64,000 bases of DNA, from the NCBI GenBank assembly GCA_035249305.1, contig DATFGQ010000006.1, forward strand, positions 1 through 64,000, written 5' to 3'. The notes beneath the pieces are model-generated. The model saw nothing but the letters and a program-made list of their open reading frames with translations, had not been told where the DNA came from and did not search any database. Each line of letters starts with the position of its first letter. The stretch's first letter is position 1. The position numbers were made by a program, and so were the translations under genes. Of the stretch, positions 33,383 through 43,800 are shown in pieces. This DNA is from DASUNP01 sp035249305. Lineage in GTDB: Bacteria; Acidobacteriota; Blastocatellia; UBA7656.

Positions 33383-35644
33383 ATGTTAGACCTCGAAATT
33401 TTCACCGACAAAATAGCAGAGAGTGGCCGCAGGCTTGTTCGGAAAGCTTATGAAGAGGCGCGCTCGCGCGACCATAATCAGCTCGCTCCCGAACACGTAC
33501 TGATCGCCATCGCGGAAGTTGAGCGCCCCTTCTTTAACGAAGTGATGCAGAGCCTCAACCTGGACCCGCAGGTCGTCTTGCAGGCGGTCGAAACGAAACT
33601 CGGCCAGCGCGACTACCTGGGGCGCGGCATACGGATGGGTGAGTCGTTGAGGACATTGCTCTCAAACGCGCTCAAGCATGCGCACGAGCGCGGCCGCCGC
33701 CTCATTGAATCGACCGACCTCTTCGTAGCCCTCTTCAAGGACGTACATAGTTTCCCCGTAGAACTGCTCAGGCGGCTGGGCGCAGACCGGGAGATGGTGA
33801 TGCAAAAGATACAGACGCGCGTGCGCAGCCACGAAGAGAAGGAAGAGAAGTACCGCCGTCGCTACGAGCTTCCGCCTTACCTGAAACACTTCGGCGTGAG
33901 CCTCAACAAGCTCGCGCGCCAGGATAAGCTCCCGCCCGTCATCGGCCGCAACGAAGAGATCCGACAGATGATAGAGATACTCTGTCACCGCGAGCGCGCC
34001 AACTCCCCTATGCTCGTGGGCGAGGCGGGCGTCGGCAAAACGGCCGTCGTCGAGGGGCTCGCGCGCAAGATAGAGCTTGAGGCCGACTCCGTCCCCCAAA
34101 GGCTGCGCAACTCTCACGTCGTACAGTTGCAGATGTCGGGCATCGTGGCCGGCACCATGTTGCGCGGCATGTTCGAAGAGCGCATCCAGGGCATCATAAA
34201 CGAAGTCAAAGAGCGCGATAACCTGATCCTTTTCATAGACGAGGCGCACACGATCATAGGCGCGGGATCGGCTCTGGGAGCCAGTTCCGACGCCGCCAAC
34301 ATGTTCAAGTCCGCCCTGGCCCGCGGCGAGATCCGCATCATCGGCGCGACCACCATGACTGAGTACAAAGAGTACATCGCCGAAGACGAGGCCCTGGCCC
34401 GCCGCTTCCGGCTCGTCAAAGTCGACGAGCCTTCGGTCGAAGACACGCGCAAGATAGTCGTGGGCGTGCGCCCCCGCCTTGAGCGCAACTACTCGGTCAC
34501 GATCTCCGACGAGGCGATCGACACGGCGCTTGAGATGGCCCCGCGCTACGTCCGCAACCTTCACCTGCCCGACAAGGTGATCGGCTGGCTGGACACGGCG
34601 GCCGTCAAAGTCGAGATCAACCAGCCCGAGATGGGCGAGGTCCGCTCCGAGCACATAATCGACGTCATAAGCCAGGAGTCGCGCATACCGCGCGACATGA
34701 TCTTCCGCGACACAAACGACCGCTTCGTCCACATGGAAGAGGCGCTCTCGTCGCGAGTCATCGGCCAGAAGGTCGCGATCAAAGCCGTGGCGCAGAGGCT
34801 CCGCCTGAACAAGGGGCCGCTGAAAGAGAACTTCTACAAGCCGGACGGCGTGCTGTTGTTTCTAGGCCCGACCGGCGTCGGCAAGACCGAGCTCGCCAAG
34901 GCCGTCGCCGAGTTCATGTTCGGCGACGACGACAAGATGGTCCGCATAGACATGTCGGAATATCAAGACGGGACGATCGCGATCGAAAAGCTGATAGGCA
35001 TGCCGCGCGGCATAGTCGGCAGCGAGCGCGGCGGCATCCTGACCGAGCGGCTGCGCGACAACCCTTACACGGTCCTGCTGCTCGACGAGATCGAGAAAGC
35101 CTCGCCTTACCTGCTCAACCTCTTCTTGCAGGCTTTCGACGAAGGCTGGCTCACGGACGGGCGCGGCAAGAAGGTCTACCTTTCGGACGCGATAATAATA
35201 ATGACCTCGAACCTGGGGTCTGAGAATTTTAAGAAGTACATGAAGCCGCTCGGGTTCGGGACCAAGAGCCTGGCCGACATCTCCGCCATCAACCGCGAGG
35301 TGATAAAGGCGGCCGAAGAGCGGTTCTCGCCCGAGTTCCGCAACCGCATAGACGAGATAGTCGTCTTCTCGCCGCTCACGCAGGACGAGGTGAAACAGAT
35401 CGCCGAGCTTTACCTGAGCAAGATCAAGCGGCAGATGAAGCACCAGGGCAAGCACATAGAGATCACGGCGGCGGCGGTCGTCTTCCTGGTCGAGAAGGGG
35501 TTCAGCCCCGCTTACGGCGCGCGATTCCTCAAGCGCACGATCGACGAGCTGGTGAAGCTGCCCGTGACTACCAGGTGGAAAGAGGGCAACCGTTTCTTCG
35601 TCGACGTCGAAGAAGGTGTGATAAAGATAACGCCTCTCGACTGA
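33383..35644 (+). CDS. ClpA/ClpC-type AAA+ unfoldase without middle domain
   Basis: A 753-residue Hsp100 ATPase with Clp_N repeats (about 1-145). AAA+ domain 1 has Walker A GEAGVGKT at 213-220 and Walker B LFIDEAHTIIGAG. Domain 2 has GPTGVGKT and LLLDEIEKA. A PLGFG motif in domain 2 may be a ClpP-binding loop. Unlike clpC at 4283, the coiled middle (UVR) segment between the two ATPase domains is absent, making it ClpA-like in build. ATG at 33383 follows a weak GGGA site; the frame starts upstream at TTG 33299, which would lie at the promoter. It probably unfolds a different substrate set from clpC. Confidence 0.88.
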   Translation: MLDLEIFTDKIAESGRRLVRKAYEEARSRDHNQLAPEHVLIAIAEVERPFFNEVMQSLNLDPQVVLQAVETKLGQRDYLGRGIRMGESLRTLLSNALKHAHERGRRLIESTDLFVALFKDVHSFPVELLRRLGADREMVMQKIQTRVRSHEEKEEKYRRRYELPPYLKHFGVSLNKLARQDKLPPVIGRNEEIRQMIEILCHRERANSPMLVGEAGVGKTAVVEGLARKIELEADSVPQRLRNSHVVQLQMSGIVAGTMLRGMFEERIQGIINEVKERDNLILFIDEAHTIIGAGSALGASSDAANMFKSALARGEIRIIGATTMTEYKEYIAEDEALARRFRLVKVDEPSVEDTRKIVVGVRPRLERNYSVTISDEAIDTALEMAPRYVRNLHLPDKVIGWLDTAAVKVEINQPEMGEVRSEHIIDVISQESRIPRDMIFRDTNDRFVHMEEALSSRVIGQKVAIKAVAQRLRLNKGPLKENFYKPDGVLLFLGPTGVGKTELAKAVAEFMFGDDDKMVRIDMSEYQDGTIAIEKLIGMPRGIVGSERGGILTERLRDNPYTVLLLDEIEKASPYLLNLFLQAFDEGWLTDGRGKKVYLSDAIIIMTSNLGSENFKKYMKPLGFGTKSLADISAINREVIKAAEERFSPEFRNRIDEIVVFSPLTQDEVKQIAELYLSKIKRQMKHQGKHIEITAAAVVFLVEKGFSPAYGARFLKRTIDELVKLPVTTRWKEGNRFFVDVEEGVIKITPLD

Positions 35645-35671
35645 GTTCGAGGTTGTTATTCGCATTAATCG

Positions 35672-35706
35672 AAGCGGCGCAAGTTTCTTTGTGCCGCTTT
35701 TCATTT
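35672..35706 (+). terminator. Rho-independent terminator after the Clp ATPase gene
   Basis: An 11-base stem AAGCGGCGCAA with one mismatch, a six-base loop and a TTTTC tail. Confidence 0.75.
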
Positions 35707-35751
35707 TATAATTTGAACACCCAGTCCGTTACGAAGTTTGGAGGAAATTCG

Positions 35752-36540
35752 GTGAAGTCATTAAAAGCAATTTTCTTATCCCTGGTTGCGCTCGCGGCGG
35801 TCGTGAGCGCCAGTACGGCGCAGAAGGAGCAAGACGACCCTGATCCTGCGCGCGCCGAGGCCATCATCCGCGAAGCGATAAAGGCGCGCGGCGGCGACGC
35901 CTACGCCCGCGTGAGCAACACGGTCAGCCAGGGGCAGTTCACGCGTTTCGAAAAAGGCATATCGCTGCTCCCCCAGAGCTTCACCGATTACGTCGTCTAC
36001 CCCGATCGCGAGCGCACGGACTTCGGCAAAGGCGACACCAAGTTCGTCCAAGCGAACACCGGCAACACGGGCTGGATTTATGACGCGAGCCAGAAGGCCA
36101 TACGCGACCAGACCGACGAGCAGATCAAGAGCTTCCAGCAGTCTATCCGGTATGACCTCGACAACCTGCTGCGCCGCGCGTGGCAAGAGCCGGGGGCGAA
36201 GCTCGTTTATCTAGGCCGGCGCGAAGCGTGGCGCAACACATTCTCGGAGGCCGTGCGGATAGACTTTGCCGACGGTGCTTCGGCCACCTTGCATTTCGAC
36301 AAGAGCACGAAGCTGCCGCTGATGACCGAATACAAGACCGTCGCCGGCGAGGCGACTACGGACAACCAGGCGCGTTTTTTCCGGTGGGTGAATTTTGGCG
36401 GGATAATGTACCCGACGATTCAGGATTTTTATCGCAATGGTGTACAGACGGGGCGGGCGGCCTTCGACGAGGTCAGCTTCAACGCGAACATACCCGAAAA
36501 AATCTTCGCCAAGCCTTCCAACGTCAAAGAGGTGAAATGA
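35752..36540 (+). CDS. LolA-like outer-membrane lipoprotein carrier-type protein
   Basis: A 262-residue exported protein with a signal peptide (LKAIFLSLVALAAVVSASTAQ). An all-beta, LolA/RseB-like domain follows: EAIIREAIKARGGDAY, YPDRERTDFGKGDT, ASATLHFDKSTKLPLMTEYK and a closing ARFFRWVNFGGIMYPT. GTG start with GGAGG six bases before; the frame upstream to 35575 overlaps the end of the Clp gene and is not protein-like. It lacks a lipobox cysteine, so it should be soluble in the periplasm. The client is unknown. Upstream lies a terminator, so it has its own promoter. Confidence 0.78.
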   Translation: MKSLKAIFLSLVALAAVVSASTAQKEQDDPDPARAEAIIREAIKARGGDAYARVSNTVSQGQFTRFEKGISLLPQSFTDYVVYPDRERTDFGKGDTKFVQANTGNTGWIYDASQKAIRDQTDEQIKSFQQSIRYDLDNLLRRAWQEPGAKLVYLGRREAWRNTFSEAVRIDFADGASATLHFDKSTKLPLMTEYKTVAGEATTDNQARFFRWVNFGGIMYPTIQDFYRNGVQTGRAAFDEVSFNANIPEKIFAKPSNVKEVK

Positions 36541-36543
36541 CCG

Positions 36544-36575
36544 GCGCGGCGCATGACCGTGGTTATGCGCCGCGC
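36544..36575. terminator. Bidirectional hairpin between convergent genes
   Basis: An 11-bp stem GCGCGGCGCAT with complement and a ten-base loop. It sits between the stop codons of the LolA-like gene (+) and the coiled-coil gene (-). There is no clear T-run. Confidence 0.6.
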
Positions 36576-36579
36576 GCTT

Positions 36580-36915
36580 CTACATCACTCGTTGCGGTAA
36601 ATCTTCGACCGACTTGTAGAACGACAGACGGATGTTGCGCAGGTCCGTGCTTATCTCGTAGAGGTCGTTCAGCAGCGACTGCATCTGATCCTTCTGCCGC
36701 TCAAGGTCGGGCTGCACCGACGACAGGTGCAGCTCCAGCCCCGCCAGCCGCGCTTCGAGCGTCGCAAGCCGCGACTTGATGCTCCGCCAGAACTGCTCTA
36801 TCGCCGTGAGGTGCGTCTCGATGCTGTCCTGAAACTCTGAGACGCTGTAGCGGAGCTCGCTCACCATCTTGAGGATCAACTCGAACGTAGGCTCCTCAGC
36901 TTCGTCTGTGTCCAT
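36580..36915 (-). CDS. Small coiled-coil protein of unknown function
   Basis: A 111-residue acidic protein, almost entirely helical. Heptad-like hydrophobic spacing runs from about residue 13 to 100, with stretches such as ILKMVSELRYSVSEFQDSI, LATLEARLAGLELHLSSV and LLNDLYEISTDLRNI. No signal peptide, membrane segment or enzymatic motif is seen. It begins 12 bases after the stop codon of fbaB with a GAGGG site, so it is the second gene of that operon. A link with aldolase is not known to me. Confidence 0.7.
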   Translation of the reverse strand: MDTDEAEEPTFELILKMVSELRYSVSEFQDSIETHLTAIEQFWRSIKSRLATLEARLAGLELHLSSVQPDLERQKDQMQSLLNDLYEISTDLRNIRLSFYKSVEDLPQRVM

Positions 36916-36927
36916 GGGGTTGCCCTC

Positions 36928-37980
36928 TCAAGCCACCGTGACCTCTTTGGCGAGGTACACGTCCTGGATCGCGTTGAGGATCTTGACGCCCTCGGGCATC
37001 GGTTTTTGGAAGGCCTTGCGACCCGAGATCAACCCGGTGCCGCCTGCCCGCTTGTTGATGACGGCCGTGCGCACCGCCTGCTGGATGTCGTTTTCGCCCG
37101 ACGCGCCGCCGGAGTTGATGAGCCCCGCGCGCCCCATAAAGCAGTTGGCCACCTGATAGCGCGTCAGGTCTATGGGGTTGTCCGTCGTTAGCTCCGAGTA
37201 AACCTTCTTGTGCGTCTTCCCGAATTTCAGCGCCTCATAGCCGCCGTTGTTTTCCGGGAGCTTCTGCTTGATTATGTCGGCCCCGAGAGTGACGCCGAGG
37301 TGGTTGGCCTGCCCCGTAAGGTCGGCCGCCACGTGGTAGTCCATCTCTTTAGTCTTGAAGGCGGAGTTACGCAGGTAGCACCAGAGTATGCAGAACATCC
37401 CAAGCTCGTGCGCGTGCTGGAACGCCTGCGTGACCTCCTGTATCTGGCGCTTGGACTCTTCGGACCCGAAGTAGATCGTAGCCCCCACGCCGACGCAGCC
37501 CTGGTCGAACGCCTGGTCAATGGAGCCGAACATGATCTGGTCGAAGCTGTTCGGGTAAGAGAGAAACTCGTTATGGTTGAACTTGAGAACGAAGGGGATC
37601 TTGTGAGCATACTTGCGCGACACGGACCCTATCGCGCCGAGGGTCGTCGCGACGGCGTTGCACCCGCCTTCGACCGCCAGCTTCAAGATGTTGTCGGGGT
37701 CGAAGTACTCTATGTTGGGCGCGAACGAAGCCCCGGCCGAGTGCTCTATGCCCTGGTCGACGGGCAGTATAGACAGGTAGCCCGTGCCCGCAAGCCGCCC
37801 GTGGTTGAACATAGTCCCGAGGTTGCGCAGCACGGACGGCGAGCGGTCCGTGCCGACCAGCACGCGGTCTATGAAGTCCGGGCCGGGCAAATGGAGCGAC
37901 TCTTTCGGTATCGTCCTGCTCTGGTAGGTCAACAGCGTTTCGGCCTCGTCGCCGAGTATGCGTTCAATCTCTTGGATCAT
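36928..37980 (-). CDS. fbaB: Class I fructose-bisphosphate aldolase, FbaB type
   Basis: A 350-residue protein, the same length as E. coli FbaB and similar along its whole span: RLAGTGYLSILPVDQG, EHSAGASFAPNIEYFDP, FVLKFNHNEFLSYPN, GATIYFGSEESKRQIQEV and DYHVAADLTGQANHLGVT. The Schiff-base lysine lies in the conserved barrel motif near VRTAVINKRAGG. It splits fructose 1,6-bisphosphate in glycolysis and can act in gluconeogenesis. Start at 37980 with AGGAGG five bases before; the frame upstream to 38196 passes through a terminator. The operon partner is the coiled-coil gene. Confidence 0.95.
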   Translation of the reverse strand: MIQEIERILGDEAETLLTYQSRTIPKESLHLPGPDFIDRVLVGTDRSPSVLRNLGTMFNHGRLAGTGYLSILPVDQGIEHSAGASFAPNIEYFDPDNILKLAVEGGCNAVATTLGAIGSVSRKYAHKIPFVLKFNHNEFLSYPNSFDQIMFGSIDQAFDQGCVGVGATIYFGSEESKRQIQEVTQAFQHAHELGMFCILWCYLRNSAFKTKEMDYHVAADLTGQANHLGVTLGADIIKQKLPENNGGYEALKFGKTHKKVYSELTTDNPIDLTRYQVANCFMGRAGLINSGGASGENDIQQAVRTAVINKRAGGTGLISGRKAFQKPMPEGVKILNAIQDVYLAKEVTVA

Positions 37981-38074
37981 CTCGCCCTCCTGTAGTGAGA
38001 TAGTGATTATACCGGGATCGCCGGAAAACGGCCCCACCATTCTATTCTTACGCGATTCGCAGGTCAACGCCCGC

Positions 38075-38109
38075 AAAAAAAGGGCGCGCAAATCGAGATC
38101 TGCGCGCCC
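38075..38109 (-). terminator. Rho-independent terminator after the penicillin-binding protein gene
   Basis: A nine-base GGGCGCGCA stem with a ten-base loop. On the minus strand it is followed by seven T. It separates the penicillin-binding protein gene from fbaB. Confidence 0.88.
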
Positions 38110-38207
38110 AGAAAGAGGATCTGAGATGTTTACCCATCTCATAAGAGCCACCTCGACGCCTAAAGATACATGGCCGACGATTTTTTTTCTTCTCAAGTAT
38201 TTTGAGA

Positions 38208-40733
38208 TTACGGGCGGCGGGGCGCGCTGCGCGGCCGTGTCTGCTCGGTCGGTCTTTCGGGCTCGCGCGCGGCGGGGGGGATTCTTTCGGGCGGGTCTTT
38301 AGGCGGTTGCAGGGGCTGATCGCCGGGCGGGGGAAGAGGCGCTTCGAAGGGAAGCCCGCCCGCGTGCGCCTCGCAACTGTCTACGGGCTGAGTCCCTTCG
38401 ACGAAATACTCCGTCCGTCTGGTCGGGCAACTTTCGGTCGCAAGCTCTCCGGTCGTAGGGTCTATCTCGGCGCTCACTATGCCGTCGGGCTTCGGGAAGC
38501 TGTCGCCGCCCAGGTCGGGCCTGAGCGCCAGCGCCTGCTTCATGAAGGCCGCCCAGATGGGCAGCGCCGATTGCGACCCTTCGAGCCCCAGCTCGGAGTT
38601 GTCGTCAAAGCCGACCCAGACGACGCAGACCAGATTCGGCGTGTAGCCGGCAAACCACCCGTCGCGCGAAGTGCCGGTCTTGCCCGCGGCGGTCGCCGTA
38701 AAGCCCATCGCCCGCGCGCGCGCCGCGGTCCCCTTGTTTAACACGTCCTGCATCATGTTCGTCATCAGCCAACTGACGCCGGGCTTGAGCGCAGGCCGCG
38801 TCTCGGCGCGCGTCTCGATTATGCTGACGCCTTCGGAATTCGATATGCGCTTGATCGGCCGCGCCGTCGCGAGGTAGCCGTTGTTTGCGAAGGCCGTGTA
38901 AGCCTGCGCGATTTCGAGCGGCGTGGCCTCGGCCGTCCCCAGCGCCAGCGCGGGGAAGGGCTGCGGGCGGGGGAGCCCAAGCTTTTCGGCCATCCTCGCG
39001 ACTTTTCCGTAGCCCACTTTTTCGGCTATCCGCACCGTGACGACGTTGAGCGAATGGACGAGCCCGTCGCGCATAGTCACGTCGCGGTTGGAATACGCCT
39101 TACCGAAATTGTCGGGCGAGTAGGTCTTGCTCCCGCCATAATAAAACGTCTCGGGCGCGTCCAGGAACATGTTGGCGGGCGTGATGATGTCGTCGCTCGA
39201 ATCTTCGTAAGCCGTGTTGATCGCCGTGGCGTACACGATGGGCTTGAAGACCGAGCCGGGTTGGCGGTTGGCGTCGATGGCGCGGTTGAGCTGGCTCTGG
39301 CCGTAGTCGCGCCCGCCGACCATGGCGACTATCTCGCCCGTCTTCGCGTTCAGGGCCACCAGCGCGGCCTGAAGCGTGCCGGGCGGCACGGGGTTCTTCT
39401 TCCGCTTCGAGAATATCGGGTCGAGCTTCGCGAGCGTGTCGCCCACGGCCTTGTCCGCTGCGCGCTGCAAGTCCATGTCGACGGTCGAGTAGACGCGGAA
39501 CGACTGCTGTGAGAGGTCGCGCGTGGCCGATTCGCTCAGAAGCTGCTGCTGCAAGTAGTCTATGAAGTAAGGCGCGTCGGAGTTCACGGCCCGCCGCTTC
39601 GGCTCTATCTTAAGCTCGGTGGCCTTCGCCTGCCTCGCCGTGGCCTCGTCGATGAACCCCGCCTCGAACATAGAGTCGAGCACCTGGTTGCGCCGCGCCT
39701 TCGCGCGCTCGGGGTCGCGGTAGGGTGAATACAGACTCGGCCCGCGAATGATCCCGGCCAGGAATGCCGCTTCGGGCAGCGTAAGGTTGACCACGTCCTT
39801 GTTGAAGTAGACCGAGGCCGCCTCGCCGACTCCGTTGATCGAATAGCTCCCCGACTGGCCCATGTAAACGTCGTTGGCGTACAGCTCGAAGATCTCCGCT
39901 TTCGTCAGCTTCGTTTCTAACACGAGCGCGATCATCATCTCTTGCGACTTGCGTTTGAAGGTGCGCTCGGGAGTCAGGAAGAAGTTCTTGACGAGCTGCT
40001 GCGTTATCGAAGAGCCGCCCTGCTGCAACTCGCCTTCGCTCGCGTCGCGCCAGACGGCGCGGACTATGCCGCGAAAGTTTATGCCCGAGTGCTCGAAGAA
40101 CTGGCGGTCCTCGATCGCGACGACGGCGTCTTTGTAATGCTTCGGCAGGTCTTTGAACGAGACGAGCTTCTGCTTCTGGCGCTGCTTGTCGTTCGAGAAG
40201 GCCGTCACCATCTCGGGCTCGATCAGCGCCGTGTCGAGGTTGCGCTTGCTGTCTATGCTGGTGATCTTCGTTATGGCGCGGCCGTTGCCGCCGAACGAGA
40301 CGATTATGTTCGGGAACTGCGGCGCGTTGTTGATCTTAGAATCCAGGCTCGTGTGAATCTCGATCGAGCCGTTCTTGATCAGGTAGCGCCCGCGCTTAGA
40401 ATCGGCCTCCTTGCTCGACTCGACGTAGCCGATGCTGTCGAGGTGGCCCTTGAGCTGATCGAGCGAGAGCGCCTGGCCCACGCGTATCGAGCGCGGCGCG
40501 GCGTAGATGCCCGTCGTCCGCACGATGATGTCTCCCTGACGCCAAGTGTCGATCATGATCGAATACTTGACGTAGAAGAAGACTGTCACCGCGACGGCCA
40601 CCAGCGAGAGGACGCCCAGCGCGATCAAGACTTTTCGCGTAAAGAGGCGGCGCGCGATGCGGCCGAGCAGCCCTGCCCGCCGCTCTTCTTTTCTTATTAC
40701 GCGCGTTCTCGGTTTTTTTGTAACTGTAGCCAA
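38208..40733 (-). CDS. mrcB: Bifunctional penicillin-binding protein 1b-type (GT51 + transpeptidase)
   Basis: An 841-residue class A PBP with a cytosolic basic tail and one transmembrane helix (about 35-57). A UB2H-like domain (GIYAAPRSIRVGQALSL, LDSIGYVE) marks the PBP1b branch. The GT51 glycosyltransferase has EDRQFFEHSGI and GGSSITQQLVKNFFL. The transpeptidase has SVFK (catalytic Ser), SLN and KTGT. The last 60 residues are a Pro-rich tail with two Cys pairs possible (CPTRRTEYF, DSCEAHAGG). It polymerises and crosslinks peptidoglycan at the outer face of the inner membrane. The TTG start has no clear ribosome site, so the first residues are less certain. Confidence 0.93.
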   Translation of the reverse strand: MATVTKKPRTRVIRKEERRAGLLGRIARRLFTRKVLIALGVLSLVAVAVTVFFYVKYSIMIDTWRQGDIIVRTTGIYAAPRSIRVGQALSLDQLKGHLDSIGYVESSKEADSKRGRYLIKNGSIEIHTSLDSKINNAPQFPNIIVSFGGNGRAITKITSIDSKRNLDTALIEPEMVTAFSNDKQRQKQKLVSFKDLPKHYKDAVVAIEDRQFFEHSGINFRGIVRAVWRDASEGELQQGGSSITQQLVKNFFLTPERTFKRKSQEMMIALVLETKLTKAEIFELYANDVYMGQSGSYSINGVGEAASVYFNKDVVNLTLPEAAFLAGIIRGPSLYSPYRDPERAKARRNQVLDSMFEAGFIDEATARQAKATELKIEPKRRAVNSDAPYFIDYLQQQLLSESATRDLSQQSFRVYSTVDMDLQRAADKAVGDTLAKLDPIFSKRKKNPVPPGTLQAALVALNAKTGEIVAMVGGRDYGQSQLNRAIDANRQPGSVFKPIVYATAINTAYEDSSDDIITPANMFLDAPETFYYGGSKTYSPDNFGKAYSNRDVTMRDGLVHSLNVVTVRIAEKVGYGKVARMAEKLGLPRPQPFPALALGTAEATPLEIAQAYTAFANNGYLATARPIKRISNSEGVSIIETRAETRPALKPGVSWLMTNMMQDVLNKGTAARARAMGFTATAAGKTGTSRDGWFAGYTPNLVCVVWVGFDDNSELGLEGSQSALPIWAAFMKQALALRPDLGGDSFPKPDGIVSAEIDPTTGELATESCPTRRTEYFVEGTQPVDSCEAHAGGLPFEAPLPPPGDQPLQPPKDPPERIPPAAREPERPTEQTRPRSAPRRP

Positions 40734-40867
40734 GGCTCTACCGAATCCATCCCTTTCGACTGCTACGGCCGGTTAGATTCCTGTTAGCTAGATTTGGTTG
40801 GCAAACTAACCGCCACGAGGGCTAATAAAAACTCTAGCACCCGTAGGGGAAGGGAACAAGGCTAACT

Positions 40868-43800
40868 TCAGTTGGCCGCGCTGCTGGCCCGCTGGACCAC
40901 GAGCTCGACCTGACAGTTGCCCAGAATCTCTTTTATAGAGTTCGTAAGCTCGGGCGTGACTTTGACGCGGACGAATTGGTTGGGCTGGACGCGGACCATC
41001 ATCCCGTTGGGCAGGTCGACTTCAAACGTCACGCTACAATCGCCCCTGTGGCGGTCAAGCAGCGCGTGCAGAAGGTCGACTTTGTCGTTATCGATCTGGG
41101 CGCCGTCGACGCGGACGACTATGTTGCGCGCACTCCGCTCGCGGATGTTCTCCAGGCTCTGTATCTCGTCGGAGATGATCGTCATGCTGCCGCCGTCGTC
41201 TATCTCCAGGCGGCCCCGCACAAGGACGGACGCGTCGGCCTGTATGATCGCGGCGGCCTTGCCAAACACGTCGGGCCACGCGACCACCTTCACCGAGCCG
41301 AAGCGGTCTTCGAGGTGGAACAGGCCGAAGCGGTCGCCTTTCTTCGTCGTGCGGACGTTTAGCTCCATCACTATGCCGCCGATCGTCACCTGCGCCCCGT
41401 GGTTGAAGCTCTGCAATCGGTCTACGTCGGCGTTAGCGAAATCCGAGAGCGCCTGGTCGTAGCTCTGGAGCGGGTGGCCCGATATGTAAAAGCCGAGCGT
41501 CTCCTTCTCGCCCTTGAGCATCTCCTGGTTAGACCAGTCTTCGGCGTAAGGCAGTTGCGGCTCGGCCACGGGCATCGATGACGTGAGCGAGCCGAACAGG
41601 TCGGTCTGCCCCGTGGCGCGCGACCGCTGAGTCCGCTGGCCGCTTTCGATCGCCGCGTCGATCGCGGCAAAGACGCGCGCGCGGCTCTGGCCGAGGCTGT
41701 CGAAAGCCCCTGCGCGTATCAAGCTTTCGAGCACGCGTTTGTTTACAGCCCTCGCGTCTACTCGCTCGGTGAAATCGAATATCGAGCGGAAAGGCCCCGA
41801 GGCGTTTCGGGCTTCGGTGACGGAGGCTACGGCCGACTGGCCTATGCCCTTGATCGCCGCGAGCCCGAATCGGATGGCGTTGCCGCTCGCGGTGAAGTTG
41901 TCCAGGCTGGCGTTCACGTCCGGGGGCAGAATCTCTATGCCCTGCGCGCGCGCCTCGTTGATGTACTTGACGACCTTGGCCGTGTTGTTCAACTCGTTCG
42001 ACAGCACGGCGGCCCAGAAGTGCGTCGGGTAATGCGCCTTCAGATAGGCGGTTTGATAAGCGAGATACCCATAGCTGAACGAGTGCGCTCGGTTAAAGGC
42101 GTAGTCGGCAAAGCCCTCGAAGCTCTGCCAAAGTTTTTCGAGCTTCGTGCGGTCGTGGCCGCGCTCGGTCGCCTGTTTTAAGAACTTCTCCTTATGTTTG
42201 TCCAACTCCTCGCGCTTCTTCTTACCCATGGCGCGGCGCACTAGGTCTGCTTCGCCGAGCGAATACGCCGCGAGCTTTTGAAAGACTGCCATAAGCTGCT
42301 CTTGATAGACGCAGATCCCCAGTGTGTTCCCCATTACTTCTTTAAGCTCGGGGAAGTCGTAGCGCACTTTCTTCCGGCCGTGGCGGCGCTCGATGAAGTC
42401 GTCGACCATCCCGCTATCAATCGGGCCGGGGCGGTAAAGCGCGTTGAGCGCCGACAAATCTTCGAGCCCTTCCGGCTTCAGGCGGCGGCATATGTCGCGC
42501 ATCCCGTCGCTTTCAAACTGAAATATCGCGGTAGTCCTGCCGTCGGCGAAAAGCTGCAACGCCGCGCGGTCGTCTAACGGTATGCGCGCCAGGTCTAACT
42601 GCCGCCCCGTCTCGCGCTCGATGGACTTCAGGCAGTCGTCGATGATCGTCAGCGTGGTCAAAGCCAGGAAGTCCATCTTCAGCATCCCTGTCTTTTCCAG
42701 GTCGGTCATCGGGTACTGCGTCGTTATTTCGTCGCGCGCCGTCTTTGACACGGGCACCAGCTCGTGCAGAGGCTTTGGCGAAATCACCACGCCGGCCGCA
42801 TGCACCGACGAGTGGCGCGAGCAGCCTTCAAGCCGCTTGGCTATCTCGATCACCTCGCGCACGCGCTGGTCTGTCTCGATGGCGCGCTTGAGGTCGGGGT
42901 TCTGCTTGATCGCGTCTTCGATCGACACGTTTCGGCCGCGCACGGGCGGCGGGATCATCTTGGCTATCTTATCGACTTCGGCGTAGGGCATCTCCAGCGC
43001 CCGGCCAACGTCTTTGATCGCCGCCTTCGAGGCCATGGTCCCGAAGGTGCTGATCTGAGAAACGTGGTCGCGCCCATAATAATCGGCCACGTAGTCTATG
43101 ACCTGCTGGCGGCCTCGCACGCAGAAGTCTATGTCTATGTCGGGCATCGAGACGCGCTCGGGGTTTAAGAACCGCTCGAACAGCAGGTCGTATTGCAGCG
43201 GATCGATGTCGGTGATCTTCAGGCTGTAGGCTACGAGGCTGCCCGCCGCAGACCCCCTGCCCGGCCCGACCGGGATGCTGTTCTTCTTCGCGTAGCGGAT
43301 GAAGTCCCATACGATCAGGAAGTAACCGGCGAACCCCATCTTGGTGATGACTGTGATCTCCTGTTCGAGCCGGGCCTTGTAATCGTCCAGGTCACACTTG
43401 CGGTCCGGCCGGTCTTTGATCGCGGCCCACCGCTCTTCCAGCCCCGCGCGCGACATCCGCGCGAAGTAGCTATCGATCGTCTCGCCTTCGGGCACGCGGA
43501 AGTTCGGCAGGTGGTTTTCACCACTCGGCAACTGTAGCTCGCACATCTCGGCGATGGCCACGGTGTTCAGCAGCGCTTCGGGCATGTCCTTGCCGAAGAT
43601 GAGCCACATCTCTTTGGCCGACCGCACGTAGAACTCGCCCTCTTTATACTTGAGCCCGCGCTTCTCGTTTACGGTCTTGCCCGCGCCTATGCAGACGAGT
43701 ATGTCGTGCGCGCGCCAGTCCTCGCGCAGCAGGTAGTGGCAGTCGTTGGTGGCGGCGAGCGGGATGCCCGTCTTTTTCGAAAGCTCGCGCATGCCGGGGA

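Noticed and set aside
33662..34732. A 356-codon open frame antisense to the second Clp ATPase
   Set aside because: It is the codon-bias shadow of a strongly conserved AAA+ gene; no ribosome site or known domain.
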